DNA of 11,127 bases from the NCBI GenBank assembly GCA_003565815.1, contig PXAS01000205.1, positions 1-11,127 on the forward strand, written 5' to 3'. The notes beneath the pieces were generated by a model, which was not told the DNA's origin, did not search any database, and saw nothing but the letters and a program-made list of their open reading frames with translations. The stretch is from PVC group bacterium (GTDB lineage: Bacteria; Verrucomicrobiota; Kiritimatiellia; SS1-B-03-39; UBA6053). This document shows positions 1 to 6,031 of this stretch, piece by piece. The first letter of the stretch is position 1. Every line of letters starts with the position of its first letter. Both the position numbers and the translations under genes were made by a program.

Positions 1-827
1 CTCTCAGCTCGCATATATCCCGGGCTGACAACTTTGATGTTTCTTCCGTCGACTTTCGCTTCAAGTCCTTTCCCGGTGAGGTTCTGATAATCGCTGACTT
101 CCATTCTTTTCACATTTTGTTCTTTACCTTCATTCACAATCCCCTTTGCAATGGGATGTTCGGAATTCAGTTCAACTGAATAAGCGATCGAGAGCAGCTC
201 TTCCTTTGATACGGCTATTTCATGAATGTCTGTGACGCCGAACTGCCCTTCTGTCAATGTGCCGGTTTTGTCAAAAACGATGGCATTGATGTTGCGAGCA
301 TTTTCGAAGGCTGCCCGGTCTCTCACCAGAAGGCCTTTCTTTGCCCCGATGCTTGTGGATACGGCGGTTACCAGGGGTGTTGCAAGACCCAGGGCATGGG
401 GGCAGGAAATAATGACGACGGTAACAGCCCGGACAATGGCAAAATGAAGGTCTCCCCCGATAGCCATCCATACGGTAAAAGTAATGATTCCTGCCGTCAC
501 TGCGATGTAGAAAAGCCATTTGGCCGCAATGTCCGCCAGTCGCTGTGACCTTGATTTTGATTCCTGCGCTTCCCGTACCATCTTGATTACCTGGGAAAGG
601 AAGGTGTCATCCCCGACGCGGCTTACCTTAAACTTCAGGACACCGTCTCCGTTAATGGAGCCTCCGACGATTTCATCCCCCTCTTCTTTGTCAACAGGCA
701 CAGACTCTCCCGTGATCATTGATTCATCCACCGAAGAATTCCCCTCATAGACCTGGCCGTCGATCGGAACCTTTTCACTCGGCTTGACAAGTACGGTGTC
801 GCCTGTTTCCAATTTATTATCCGATGA
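1..827 (-). pseudogene. copB: CopB-type heavy-metal P-type ATPase, N-terminally truncated; C-terminus runs off the window
   Basis: The minus-strand frame is open from 827 to the window edge and reads as the catalytic core of a P1B ATPase, which exports copper or silver across the membrane at the cost of ATP. In order it shows the actuator-domain loop DESMITGES, a membrane segment with the ion-binding triplet CPH ([13 protein letters not shown]), the phosphorylation motif DKTGTLTEG, and the nucleotide-domain SEHPIAKG with the conserved HP. CPH rather than CPC marks the CopB (P1B-3) branch. The start is missing: the last homologous residues (KLETGDTV) are followed upstream by a TAG at 828-830 and then by the hairpin element. 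The N-terminal metal-binding region, the first membrane helices and the start of the actuator domain are all absent, and nothing upstream restores them. It lies last in a leftward copper-type gene cluster. Family assignment is firm. Whether it is a dead gene or an assembly chimera is not settled. Confidence 0.9.
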
Positions 828-830
828 CTA

Positions 831-994
831 CCACCGCTAAGACTCCCTCTTCTGCAAGAGGGAGATAAGCGGTGCTACGTCCCTAGGTGAAGAAACTAAG
901 TATCTGCCACCAAATGATACATTTGGGCCATCTACTTATGGATAACGCATTCTTAGCTTCTGATGGAGTAAAAACTCCACCAGAAGCTAAGAAT
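831..994. mobile_element. Structured three-hairpin element, possibly an IS200/IS605-type end or stand-alone omega-RNA-like remnant
   Basis: This 164-base non-coding block has three nested or consecutive hairpins. The first pairs CACCGCT (832-838) with AGCGGTG (868-874), and inside it CTCCCTCTT (843-851) with AAGAGGGAG (856-864) around a CTGC loop. The second pairs TAAGTA (897-902) with TACTTA (933-938), enclosing CCAAATG/CATTTGG (910-916, 920-926). The third is very strong: 949-962 pairs with 981-994 (14 bp); after one A/C mismatch, TGGAGT (964-969) pairs with ACTCCA (974-979) around AAAA. It sits exactly where CopB homology breaks off. Subterminal imperfect hairpins plus a folded RNA next to them are typical of IS200/IS605 ends and their TnpB guide RNAs, but no TnpA or TnpB coding sequence is present, so this would be a non-autonomous or remnant copy. 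The identification is inference. The hairpins are seen directly. Confidence 0.5.
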
Positions 995-1013
995 CCTGTT
1001 TATTGTAGATCGA

Positions 1014-1151
1014 TTAATGCATGCCATGTTCGAACTGGTCTACCCTGCCCGGAGGTTCGATAAGTGAACTGCCGTCATGCATTTCCATGTCTTTGAATAT
1101 GGGTGATTGTGTGTTTTCGGCTGCGTTGCCGGGGATCATGATATGTCCCAT
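1014..1151 (-). CDS. 45-residue His/Met-rich ORF, possibly the tail of a disrupted copper gene
   Basis: I do not recognise this family. The ATG at 1149-1151 has a GAGG eight bases upstream and opens a 45-residue reading frame to TAA at 1014-1016. The product starts MGHIMIPGN and ends DQFEHGMH, with the Met/His clusters DMEMHD and HGMH of the sort seen in periplasmic copper-binding peptides. It has no membrane segment or signal peptide. The same frame stays open 18 codons further upstream, to a TAA, with a protein-like composition (LSQPGNYNDEATS), so it may instead be the C-terminal end of a larger gene whose front has been lost. It lies between the 50-residue Cys/His protein and the structured element, on the same strand as the copper cluster, just before the copB break. 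Confidence 0.4.
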   Translation of the reverse strand: MGHIMIPGNAAENTQSPIFKDMEMHDGSSLIEPPGRVDQFEHGMH

Positions 1152-1247
1152 ACTTGTTGCCTCATCATTATAGTTACCCGGCTGAGATAATCCAAAACAA
1201 TTCCATTAATCATCACGACCTTAACTGAATCATTCTACATTTCAAGA

Positions 1248-1400
1248 CTATAGTAGAAAATAGATGGCTGCTCCAACTACTGCAATAATCATGAAAATCG
1301 ACATAAAATCAAAACCATTTGAACCATGTTCATTACTGTTGCTATCCTGATTTGTGTCATTGTTCGTTCTATGGTTATGTCCACCGCCACAGCATCCCAT
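1248..1400 (-). CDS. 50-residue Cys/His-rich single-pass membrane peptide
   Basis: The ATG at 1398-1400 is chosen over an upstream in-frame start at 1475 because GGGAGG lies seven bases before it, and because the longer reading would overlap the preceding DUF2933 gene. The product begins MGCCGGGHNH, continues with a low-complexity Asn/Asp/Ser/His linker (residues 11-31, including NEHGSNG), and ends in one hydrophobic helix (residues 32-50, SIFMIIAVVGAAIYFLL). The adjacent cysteines with HxH in the first ten residues form a potential soft-metal site. The helix would anchor it in the membrane with a short tail. It is 25 bases downstream of the DUF2933 gene and on the same strand, so they are probably co-transcribed with lgt. 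The metal role is inferred from motif and context. I know no named family for it. Confidence 0.75.
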   Translation of the reverse strand: MGCCGGGHNHRTNNDTNQDSNSNEHGSNGFDFMSIFMIIAVVGAAIYFLL

Positions 1401-1425
1401 GGTGACACCTCCCCTCGTCTTGTTA

Positions 1426-1674
1426 TTAATCTTGTGTTTGATGTTGTTCAGTTCCAGTTTGCTGCTGATTTTCATGTTTCCCGTGATCCTTCATCTTAAA
1501 CATCATGCCAATGTGCATGATCGGGCAGATCAGAAAGATAGCGTAAGGTGCGAATCTTCCCAAGGAACCTAACTCAATGCCCATAAGGGGTAATGCGATC
1601 AGGACGATCATTGGCACCAGGCAGAGCAACATCATTAATCCGTGGTTGTGGCCTTTTCTTTTTTCTGGGTTCAA
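1426..1674 (-). CDS. DUF2933-like small membrane protein
   Basis: This 82-residue protein starts at TTG (1672-1674) with an AGGAGAGG ribosome binding site seven bases upstream. It has a basic, His-containing N-terminus (NPEKRKGHNHG), two hydrophobic segments (about residues 13-32 and 40-60), and the motif LICPIMHIGMMFKM near the end of the second. A C-terminal tail follows that is rich in His, Gln and Lys. The short length, the paired helices and the CPxMHxxMM motif fit my memory of the DUF2933 family, whose members often sit beside copper and silver efflux genes. The function is unknown. The Cys/Met/His set in and after helix 2 would suit a Cu(I) or Ag(I) ligand site, which is inference. It lies 67 bases downstream of lgt. 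Confidence 0.75.
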   Translation of the reverse strand: MNPEKRKGHNHGLMMLLCLVPMIVLIALPLMGIELGSLGRFAPYAIFLICPIMHIGMMFKMKDHGKHENQQQTGTEQHQTQD

Positions 1675-1741
1675 AATAATCCTCTCCTATCTTTTCGTAA
1701 TGTTATTATCTTTGATTAAATTGTCTGCATTTTACTGGGTA

Positions 1742-2596
1742 TTACAGGCTGTGAATGAAGTAGTAAAACACCACCGACAGCACCATGGCCGTCAGCACGA
1801 CACCAGCCACCTTCCACTCGATCGCCGGCATGGCCATTGCGGCATTTCCTCCACTGGTTTGTAGCTTTTCCTCCATATTTTCTTTTTTCTGCAGCCATTT
1901 ACCTACCATGAGCGTCACAACAATCATGATTAGGCTGAACAAATGGACAATGGATATTGGGCCGAACACCTGGGGGTTAGTCCTGAAGAATTCAACAATC
2001 ATGCGGTTTGCGGAAAATCCGGCCATGTAAAGGATAAACAGCTGTCCGTCATAATTTGTTTGCTTTCGTTTTTGCCATAAGAGAAAGAACAGCAAAAAGT
2101 TCAGCATCGCTTCATAAATCTGTGCCGGATGCAGCATCTGTCCGCTTACCTGCACACCCCAGAACCAGTTTCCTTCCATGGGAACACCAAACACGTCACA
2201 ACCCACCCTGCCTATTGCCTGACCCAGAATAATGGCTGGTGCAAAGGCGTCTGCCGTTTTCCAGAAAGGCATCTGATGTCGTTTCACATACCAGTAAGCG
2301 AAAAGTACTCCTGCAACCAACGCTCCCTGAATGGAGATACCTCCCTGTTGAATCATGAATATATGGAGCGGGTTTTCCAGGTAATACGCTGGATTGAAGG
2401 CGATGATGTATAACACTCTGGCGCCGATGATCGCTGCTAACACAACATATAAAGCTAAATTTGATGTTTTCTCAGCGTCTAACCCTTTTCTTTTCACTTC
2501 CCGTGACATCACATAATAGCCTGCCAGTATCCCAAGTGAGATGGTAAGTCCAAAGAGATGGATGGGATAACCACCTATGGTAAATAATATTTTCAT
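1742..2596 (-). CDS. lgt: Divergent prolipoprotein diacylglyceryl transferase (Lgt family)
   Basis: Lgt moves diacylglycerol from phosphatidylglycerol to the lipobox cysteine of prelipoproteins in the cytoplasmic membrane. The start at 2594-2596 is preceded by GAGGAG, which excludes the 39-residue upstream extension. The 284-residue protein has about seven membrane helices and aligns by eye with the family: GGISIQGAL (85-93), DAFAPAIILGQAIGRVG (116-132), HPAQIYEA (156-163) and VEFFR (201-205). The signature Arg (R130) and the late Arg (R205) are kept. Relative to E. coli, the catalytic-loop His is Gln (Q90) and the GRxGN Asn is Cys (C133, in GRVGCD), so this is a paralogue-type Lgt. Residues 238-284 add a linker and an extra C-terminal helix. 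It heads the leftward copper cluster, so it may be dedicated to a copper-related lipoprotein, which is inference. A TATATATA stretch at about 2643-2650 could be part of its promoter, but I see no convincing -35. Confidence 0.88.
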   Translation of the reverse strand: MKILFTIGGYPIHLFGLTISLGILAGYYVMSREVKRKGLDAEKTSNLALYVVLAAIIGARVLYIIAFNPAYYLENPLHIFMIQQGGISIQGALVAGVLFAYWYVKRHQMPFWKTADAFAPAIILGQAIGRVGCDVFGVPMEGNWFWGVQVSGQMLHPAQIYEAMLNFLLFFLLWQKRKQTNYDGQLFILYMAGFSANRMIVEFFRTNPQVFGPISIVHLFSLIMIVVTLMVGKWLQKKENMEEKLQTSGGNAAMAMPAIEWKVAGVVLTAMVLSVVFYYFIHSL

Positions 2597-2891
2597 GCAC
2601 GAACTCCTCTCGTTTTGTAAATGTTTTTTTACTTGCCGATGGTATATATAAGCAACTATCGTGCCAAAGTGTTTTTGATGCCGGGATTCTTCTCCCGAAG
2701 AACCGTCCGACAATTAGCGTATTGGCAATTCATTGGTCATTCCGGAAATTTTGGAAGACCAAAGCTCGGATCTGGATAACTTGGCATGGTTTATGCAACA
2801 ATATATTAGTATGAGTTTGTCACAATTTCATCACATTTGTTTGTTACGATGTATGGAATCAATAAATATTATGAGAAGAGGAGGATAAGTC
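2597..2891. other. Divergent intergenic region between the lgt cluster and the SHOCT cluster
   Basis: These 295 bases separate the leftward lgt operon from the rightward SHOCT operon and must carry both promoters. A possible plus-strand promoter is TTGTTA (2841-2846) with TAAATA (2863-2868), 16 bases apart, just before the AGGAGG at 2878-2885. On the minus strand only an AT-rich TATATATA stretch (about 2643-2650) stands out. I see no CopY-type TACAnnTGTA operator, and no gene with a ribosome binding site. Confidence 0.4.
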
Positions 2892-3071
2892 ATGATGTTA
2901 CTGTTTTGGCTCGTTATCGGTTTTGGAATTTACTATCTGTTTACCAATCGTGATGAGGAAATCCGGTCGGAAGGTCAGCCGACTGCCGAAGATAAATTGA
3001 AAGAGCGGTTTGTAAACGGGGATCTTGACACAGAAACGTATCAGCGCATGCTTAAAACACTAAGAGAGTAG
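2892..3071 (+). CDS. SHOCT-domain small membrane protein
   Basis: The ORF codes for 59 residues from an ATG at 2892 with an AGAGGAGGATAAGTC ribosome binding site region directly upstream. Residues 1-17 form one hydrophobic helix (MMLLFWLVIGFGIYYLF) and residues 33-58 form a SHOCT (short C-terminal) domain, recognisable by LKERFVNGDLDTETYQRMLKTL. SHOCT modules are small helical hairpins found at the ends of many bacterial membrane proteins; they are thought to mediate oligomerisation or contact, with no enzymatic role. It is 12 bases upstream of a second, larger SHOCT protein and probably starts the same transcript. The arrangement of SHOCT, SHOCT and DUF2680 next to a copper cluster suggests a small envelope-stress unit, but nothing in the sequence fixes the job. 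Confidence 0.8.
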   Translation: MMLLFWLVIGFGIYYLFTNRDEEIRSEGQPTAEDKLKERFVNGDLDTETYQRMLKTLRE

Positions 3072-3083
3072 GAGGATGGCATT

Positions 3084-3344
3084 ATGTTTTCAAGAGGATT
3101 TGGAGGCGAGAATCATTGCCCATGGCTTTACGGCGGATTTTTCCATAGTGGCTGGGGACTGTTGATGATGGCAGGAATATTGCTGACAGCCGGTATTTTG
3201 ATCTTTCTGATATGGAAAAACCATCAAAAAAAAGAACGGTCGAATGGCGCAGTGGAACAATTAAAAATCAGGTACGCGAACAGTGAAATCAATGAAGAAG
3301 AATACAGGCAGAAAAAACAGGTGTTGGAAAACAAATCTTTATAA
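3084..3344 (+). CDS. SHOCT-domain membrane protein
   Basis: An 86-residue protein with AGGAGG at 3071-3076, eight bases before the ATG. The N-terminal part is Gly, Phe, His and Trp rich (RGFGGENHCPWLYGGFFHSGW), then comes one membrane helix (residues 25-44, LLMMAGILLTAGILIFLIW), a basic stop-transfer patch (KNHQKKER), and a C-terminal SHOCT domain (LKIRYANSEINEEEYRQKKQVL). The family is known for tiny membrane-anchored proteins of unknown function. The extracytoplasmic HC and FH residues could bind a metal, but this is only a thought from the neighbourhood. It is co-oriented and closely spaced with the 59-residue SHOCT protein before it and the secreted DUF2680-like protein after it. Confidence 0.82.
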   Translation: MFSRGFGGENHCPWLYGGFFHSGWGLLMMAGILLTAGILIFLIWKNHQKKERSNGAVEQLKIRYANSEINEEEYRQKKQVLENKSL

Positions 3345-3414
3345 TTTAAGACTATCGACAGGCGGATTCAGTCAGCCTGATGTTGATAAAATATATAAAC
3401 AGGAGGAAATGAAT

Positions 3415-3795
3415 ATGAAAAAAAGATTAGTGATTGGATTAGCAATGTTTATGGTGTTGGCATTTGGAATGATGGCTTTTGCTGAAGCGACAGAGGCACC
3501 AGAATGGTACAATGATATGCTTCAGTGGCGCCAGGAACGACTTGATGATGCTGTTGAAGAAGGTCTGGTAACGGAAGAAGAAGCTCAGTGGAGACAAGAA
3601 CGTTGGGAAGAAATGGAAGCATTCCATCTTGAGCGGGAGTTTGGTGGTGGACCCGGAGTTGCATCTGGATATGGCCCTTGCCATGGTGAAGACGACTTTA
3701 GAGGCGGTGGCATGGGAGATTTTAGCCGTCACATGAGTGGTTCCGGAGGTCAGAGAGGCGGATTTGACGGACAAAGAGGCGGCAACTGGCAATAA
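3415..3795 (+). CDS. Secreted DUF2680-like protein with Gly-rich tail
   Basis: Two in-frame ATGs (3409 and 3415) follow AGGAGG at 3401-3406. Only the second has a workable eight-base spacing, giving 126 residues. Residues 1-23 are a clear signal peptide (MKKRLVIGLAMFMVLAFGMMAFA) with cleavage expected after AFA. The mature part begins with a charged helical region, about residues 30-70, with repeated WRQER words (MLQWRQERLDDAVEEGLVTEEEAQWRQERW); this matches the style of the DUF2680 and YckD-like secreted proteins, which carry the sentence 'VEEGLVTEEEA'. The tail (about 72-126) is Gly, Arg and His rich with one Cys (GPCHGEDD). It is 70 bases after the second SHOCT gene and has its own strong ribosome binding site. 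Function unknown; an extracellular or wall-associated location is the safe inference. Confidence 0.8.
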   Translation: MKKRLVIGLAMFMVLAFGMMAFAEATEAPEWYNDMLQWRQERLDDAVEEGLVTEEEAQWRQERWEEMEAFHLEREFGGGPGVASGYGPCHGEDDFRGGGMGDFSRHMSGSGGQRGGFDGQRGGNWQ

Positions 3796-3801
3796 GAACA
3801 A

Positions 3802-3816
3802 AGACGCTGCGCGTCT
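3802..3816 (+). repeat. Short GC hairpin after the DUF2680-like gene
   Basis: AGACGC (3802-3807) pairs with GCGTCT (3811-3816) around TGC, seven bases after the stop codon. No T-tract follows, so it is at best a stabilising 3' hairpin. Confidence 0.45.
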
Positions 3817-3822
3817 ATTAGT

Positions 3823-3850
3823 GGTTAGGGGTTAGTTGGTTAGAGGTTAG
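3823..3850 (+). repeat. Four GGTTAG direct repeats (telomere-like, G-rich)
   Basis: GGTTAG occurs at 3823-3828, 3830-3835, 3838-3843 and 3845-3850, separated by one or two bases. The run of GG pairs could form a two-layer G-quadruplex. It lies in the non-coding gap between the DUF2680-like gene and its terminator. Confidence 0.7.
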
Positions 3851-3946
3851 GAAAATCAAAATCAAAACCTTAAAGACTTATCCACATCTTTTTTGCGCAT
3901 ACCCATACTGGGCATCCGTGCTATTTCCTATACCAAAATAAAAACA

Positions 3947-3990
3947 AAAAACGTCTGAGACATTATCAATTGTCTCAGACGTTTTTATTT
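3947..3990 (+). terminator. Rho-independent terminator of the SHOCT/DUF2680 cluster
   Basis: AAAAACGTCTGAGACA (3947-3962) pairs perfectly with TGTCTCAGACGTTTTT (3971-3986) around an eight-base loop. The T-rich tail TTTTTATTTTTTATT follows, and the A-run on the left arm makes it potentially bidirectional. Confidence 0.9.
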
Positions 3991-4044
3991 TTTATTGCCC
4001 GATCTGAACTTAATTTTCCATTCATAATTCATAATTCTTAATTG

Positions 4045-4071
4045 AACACAAGGGGACGGTTCTTTTGTGTT
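4045..4071 (+). repeat. Dispersed near-palindromic repeat, copy 1 (reverse orientation)
   Basis: AACACAA (4045-4051) and TTGTGTT (4065-4071) flank the core GGGGACGGTTCTTT. It is the reverse complement of the copies at 6976-7003 and 11101-11125. Such units are REP-like and typically mobilised or marked by RAYT transposases. Confidence 0.85.
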
Positions 4072-4098
4072 AAGCAGGCGTTATTAATATATTGGGAG

Positions 4099-4128
4099 TT
4101 GATATGCAGGTTTTTTTTTCAATAATAA
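4099..4128 (+). promoter_or_regulatory. Probable promoter of the flavodoxin gene
   Basis: TTGATA (4099-4104) and TAATAA (4123-4128) are 18 bases apart, with a T9 run between them, about 40 bases before the flavodoxin start. Confidence 0.45.
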
Positions 4129-4168
4129 AAGCAGGAAGTAGTTGAAATTCTTTTTTAGGAGGGGAATT

Positions 4169-4633
4169 ATGTCGAAAATACTAATTATTTCTTACAGTCA
4201 GACAGGCAACACAAAAAAGATGGCTCAGGCGGTAGGTGAAGGTGTTAAAGATGCCGGAGGAGAGCCGGATGTTGTTAACGTTGAAGACTTTGGGGATGTT
4301 GAAAAGCTCATCGGATATGACGGAATTATCATGGGCTCTCCCACATATTTTGGTATACTGGCTGCACCACTTAAAGATTTCATCGACAGAAGCATTAAAG
4401 TATACAAGCAGCTTGACGGAAGAGTCGGAGGAGCGTTTGCCTCAAGTGGTGTTCAGGGAGGCGGAAACGAGACCACAATTCACAGTATTACTCAGGCTCT
4501 GAAAGTTCACGGTTTTGTTATGCCTGGGTTTAGCCGCATCGGGCATTATGGTCCGGCGGCTGTAGGTGAAGCTGATGAGAAAATAATTTCCGAATGCAAA
4601 TATATGGGAACAAGCGTTACTACCTTAGCATAA
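4169..4633 (+). CDS. Flavodoxin family protein (WrbA/flavodoxin-like FMN protein)
   Basis: The start at 4169 follows TTAGGAGGGG, giving 154 residues, close to the size of a short-chain flavodoxin. The FMN phosphate loop is SQTGNTKK (10-17) after the first strand KILIISY. GSPTYFGILAAPLKDFID (56-73) is the isoalloxazine-side loop of the WrbA and NAD(P)H:quinone reductase-like branch, and ASSGVQGGGNET (91-102) is the third flavin-contact loop. It is a cytoplasmic electron carrier or small FMN reductase. Nothing here tells the partner. It is monocistronic, with a candidate promoter upstream and degenerate repeat sequence downstream. Codon use resembles the neighbouring intact genes. The flavodoxin fold is certain; the split between true flavodoxin and quinone reductase is not. 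Confidence 0.88.
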   Translation: MSKILIISYSQTGNTKKMAQAVGEGVKDAGGEPDVVNVEDFGDVEKLIGYDGIIMGSPTYFGILAAPLKDFIDRSIKVYKQLDGRVGGAFASSGVQGGGNETTIHSITQALKVHGFVMPGFSRIGHYGPAAVGEADEKIISECKYMGTSVTTLA

Positions 4634-4656
4634 AAAATCAGGTAATATTTATAAAA

Positions 4657-4725
4657 GCACAAGGGAACGCTTCTGTGAGGGTGCGGGGTCGCGAGGCCCC
4701 AATCTACTCGACCTGTCCCCATGCC
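4657..4725. repeat. Degenerate copy of the dispersed repeat plus GC hairpin
   Basis: GCACAAGGGAACGCTTCTGTG (4657-4677) is an imperfect version of the REP-like unit. It is followed by GGGGTC-GCGA-GGCCCC (about 4685-4700), a six-pair hairpin with a GNRA-type loop, and then GACCTGTCCCCATG. It could be a worn RAYT-type repeat or a 3' end structure between the convergent flavodoxin and sugar dehydrogenase genes. Confidence 0.5.
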
Positions 4726-4794
4726 ATATAAAACCCCATGCAATACCCTGAAATCAGGGCTTAGGAATGCCGTTTGATTTTGCATTGAAAAAAA

Positions 4795-6012
4795 CTAGTG
4801 TTCAGGAAAAATACGAACGATGGAAACGTTTTGGCCTTCGACAGCAGCATAGAGCGCTCCATCATGCTGACTGACCGTTACATCCCGAACGCGCCAGCCT
4901 TCATCTGCAAGTAGCGGGTCCAGCTCTTCGAGACGATCATCGGTGAGTCGGAAGTGGGCCAGGTATTCCCTTGCCAGGCCGCCGACAAAAAGGTCACCCT
5001 GCCAGTCAGCAAAACCATCAGCATCGTAAAAAACCATCCCTGCGGGCGGGAATCCACCGCTGCCGCATTCCCAGTAATGCACCGGGTTGATCGTGTCATC
5101 CCGGTCTTCAGGAAGCACTCCGATATCCTGCCCGTTCCCATAGGTGCAGCCATAGGTGGCTACCGGCCACCCATAGTTGTTGCCTCCGTGGATGATGTTA
5201 ATCTCATCACCGTCCTGCTCTCCATGCTCGCTCTGCCAGATTGCTCCTGTTTCCGGGTGTATCGTCATCCCTTGGGAGTTGCGATGTCCATAGGTGTATA
5301 TTTCATCGAGAACGTCGGGATCATCTACAAAGGGATTGTCTTCGGGTATTGTGCCATCACGAAGGAGCCGAATGGTCGTGCCGAGTACATTGGTCGTATC
5401 CTGAGCTACGTGATCATCGAAATTCTTGTCTCCACGGTCACCGATCGTCATGTAGAGGTAGTCGCCCTGTATGACCACCCGTGACCCGTAATGAGCGGTG
5501 CCGCTGAGAAATGGTTCGGCAACATACAGCTCTTCCAGCCCGCTTACTCTTTGCTCTTCCAAATCCAGTGTCACACTGGCCAGATAGGTTGCCGTGTGTC
5601 CCGCTTCATTCGCAGCAGAATATGTGAGAAAAATGAGGTTATCTTCTTCAAAATCGGGCGACACCGTTACATCAAGCAGACCCCCCTGACCGCTTGATGC
5701 CACCTCAGGGGTGCCTGAAATTTTAATAACTTCAAGGGTTTCAGTATCAATGAGGTGCATTGAGCCTGAATTTTCGTTGGCCAGTAACCTGGATGAACCG
5801 GGCAGGAAATCAATTGCCCAAATCAGCCCCAGGTCTTTTGCGACTACTTCGAGTACAGGTTCTACTTCACTGACCGGCTGGGTAATGGGCGTGTCAACGT
5901 TGTTTTGCTCGTCTCCCTCGTTTTCAGCGATGTCCCTTTGCATAAGGGAGAAAGTCAGGCCGATCAGTAGGACAGCAGCGATTGATACGTATATGAACAC
6001 TCTTTTTCTCAT
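4795..6012 (-). CDS. PQQ-dependent aldose sugar dehydrogenase-like beta-propeller, membrane-anchored
   Basis: The protein has 405 residues from the ATG at 6010-6012 (GAGG nine bases upstream; an in-frame GTG at 6019-6021 lies too close to it). Residues 6-24 are a hydrophobic signal/anchor without a lipobox cysteine. The rest is the six-bladed soluble glucose dehydrogenase fold of the YliI/Asd family, which oxidises aldoses with bound PQQ and Ca2+ outside the membrane. Visible landmarks are AHYGSR (173-178, catalytic His region), TIGDRGD (189-195), TYGHRNSQG (240-248, PQQ-binding Arg), SEHGEQDGDEIN (261-272, acidic Ca/PQQ region) and GGNNYGWP (276-283). All key positions I can place are kept. 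It is 19 bases after the DUF305 gene on the same strand, so they form one transcript. A PQQ synthesis locus is not in the window; holo-enzyme formation may depend on external PQQ. Confidence 0.9.
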   Translation of the reverse strand: MRKRVFIYVSIAAVLLIGLTFSLMQRDIAENEGDEQNNVDTPITQPVSEVEPVLEVVAKDLGLIWAIDFLPGSSRLLANENSGSMHLIDTETLEVIKISGTPEVASSGQGGLLDVTVSPDFEEDNLIFLTYSAANEAGHTATYLASVTLDLEEQRVSGLEELYVAEPFLSGTAHYGSRVVIQGDYLYMTIGDRGDKNFDDHVAQDTTNVLGTTIRLLRDGTIPEDNPFVDDPDVLDEIYTYGHRNSQGMTIHPETGAIWQSEHGEQDGDEINIIHGGNNYGWPVATYGCTYGNGQDIGVLPEDRDDTINPVHYWECGSGGFPPAGMVFYDADGFADWQGDLFVGGLAREYLAHFRLTDDRLEELDPLLADEGWRVRDVTVSQHDGALYAAVEGQNVSIVRIFPEH

Positions 6013-6031
6013 GGTCACCACCCTCAGAACA

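Noticed and set aside
222..548. Plus-strand open frame of 108 codons and similar ones opposite copB, sugar dehydrogenase, DUF3179 and tetR
   Set aside because: They are antisense shadows of well-supported genes, lack ribosome sites and show biased, non-protein-like composition.
831..994. Hairpins as a CRISPR array or tRNA
   Set aside because: There are no regularly spaced identical repeats and no cloverleaf or CCA-like end.
2597..2713. Upstream in-frame extension of Lgt by 39 residues
   Set aside because: The extension is hydrophilic and lacks a ribosome site, while GAGGAG lies seven bases before the ATG at 2594-2596, which starts at the normal Lgt N-terminus.
3878..3886. TTATCCACA, a perfect DnaA box
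   Set aside because: It is a single copy with no cluster, AT-rich unwinding repeat or dnaA/dnaN gene nearby, so it is not an origin.
4681..4700. GGGGTC-GCGA-GGCCCC as an independent regulatory RNA
   Set aside because: It is a short isolated hairpin within degenerate repeat sequence, with nothing around it to support a riboswitch.
4745..4790. CCCTGA/TCAGGG hairpin as a terminator for the sugar dehydrogenase
   Set aside because: The stem is only five to six pairs, and no T-tract follows on the minus strand.
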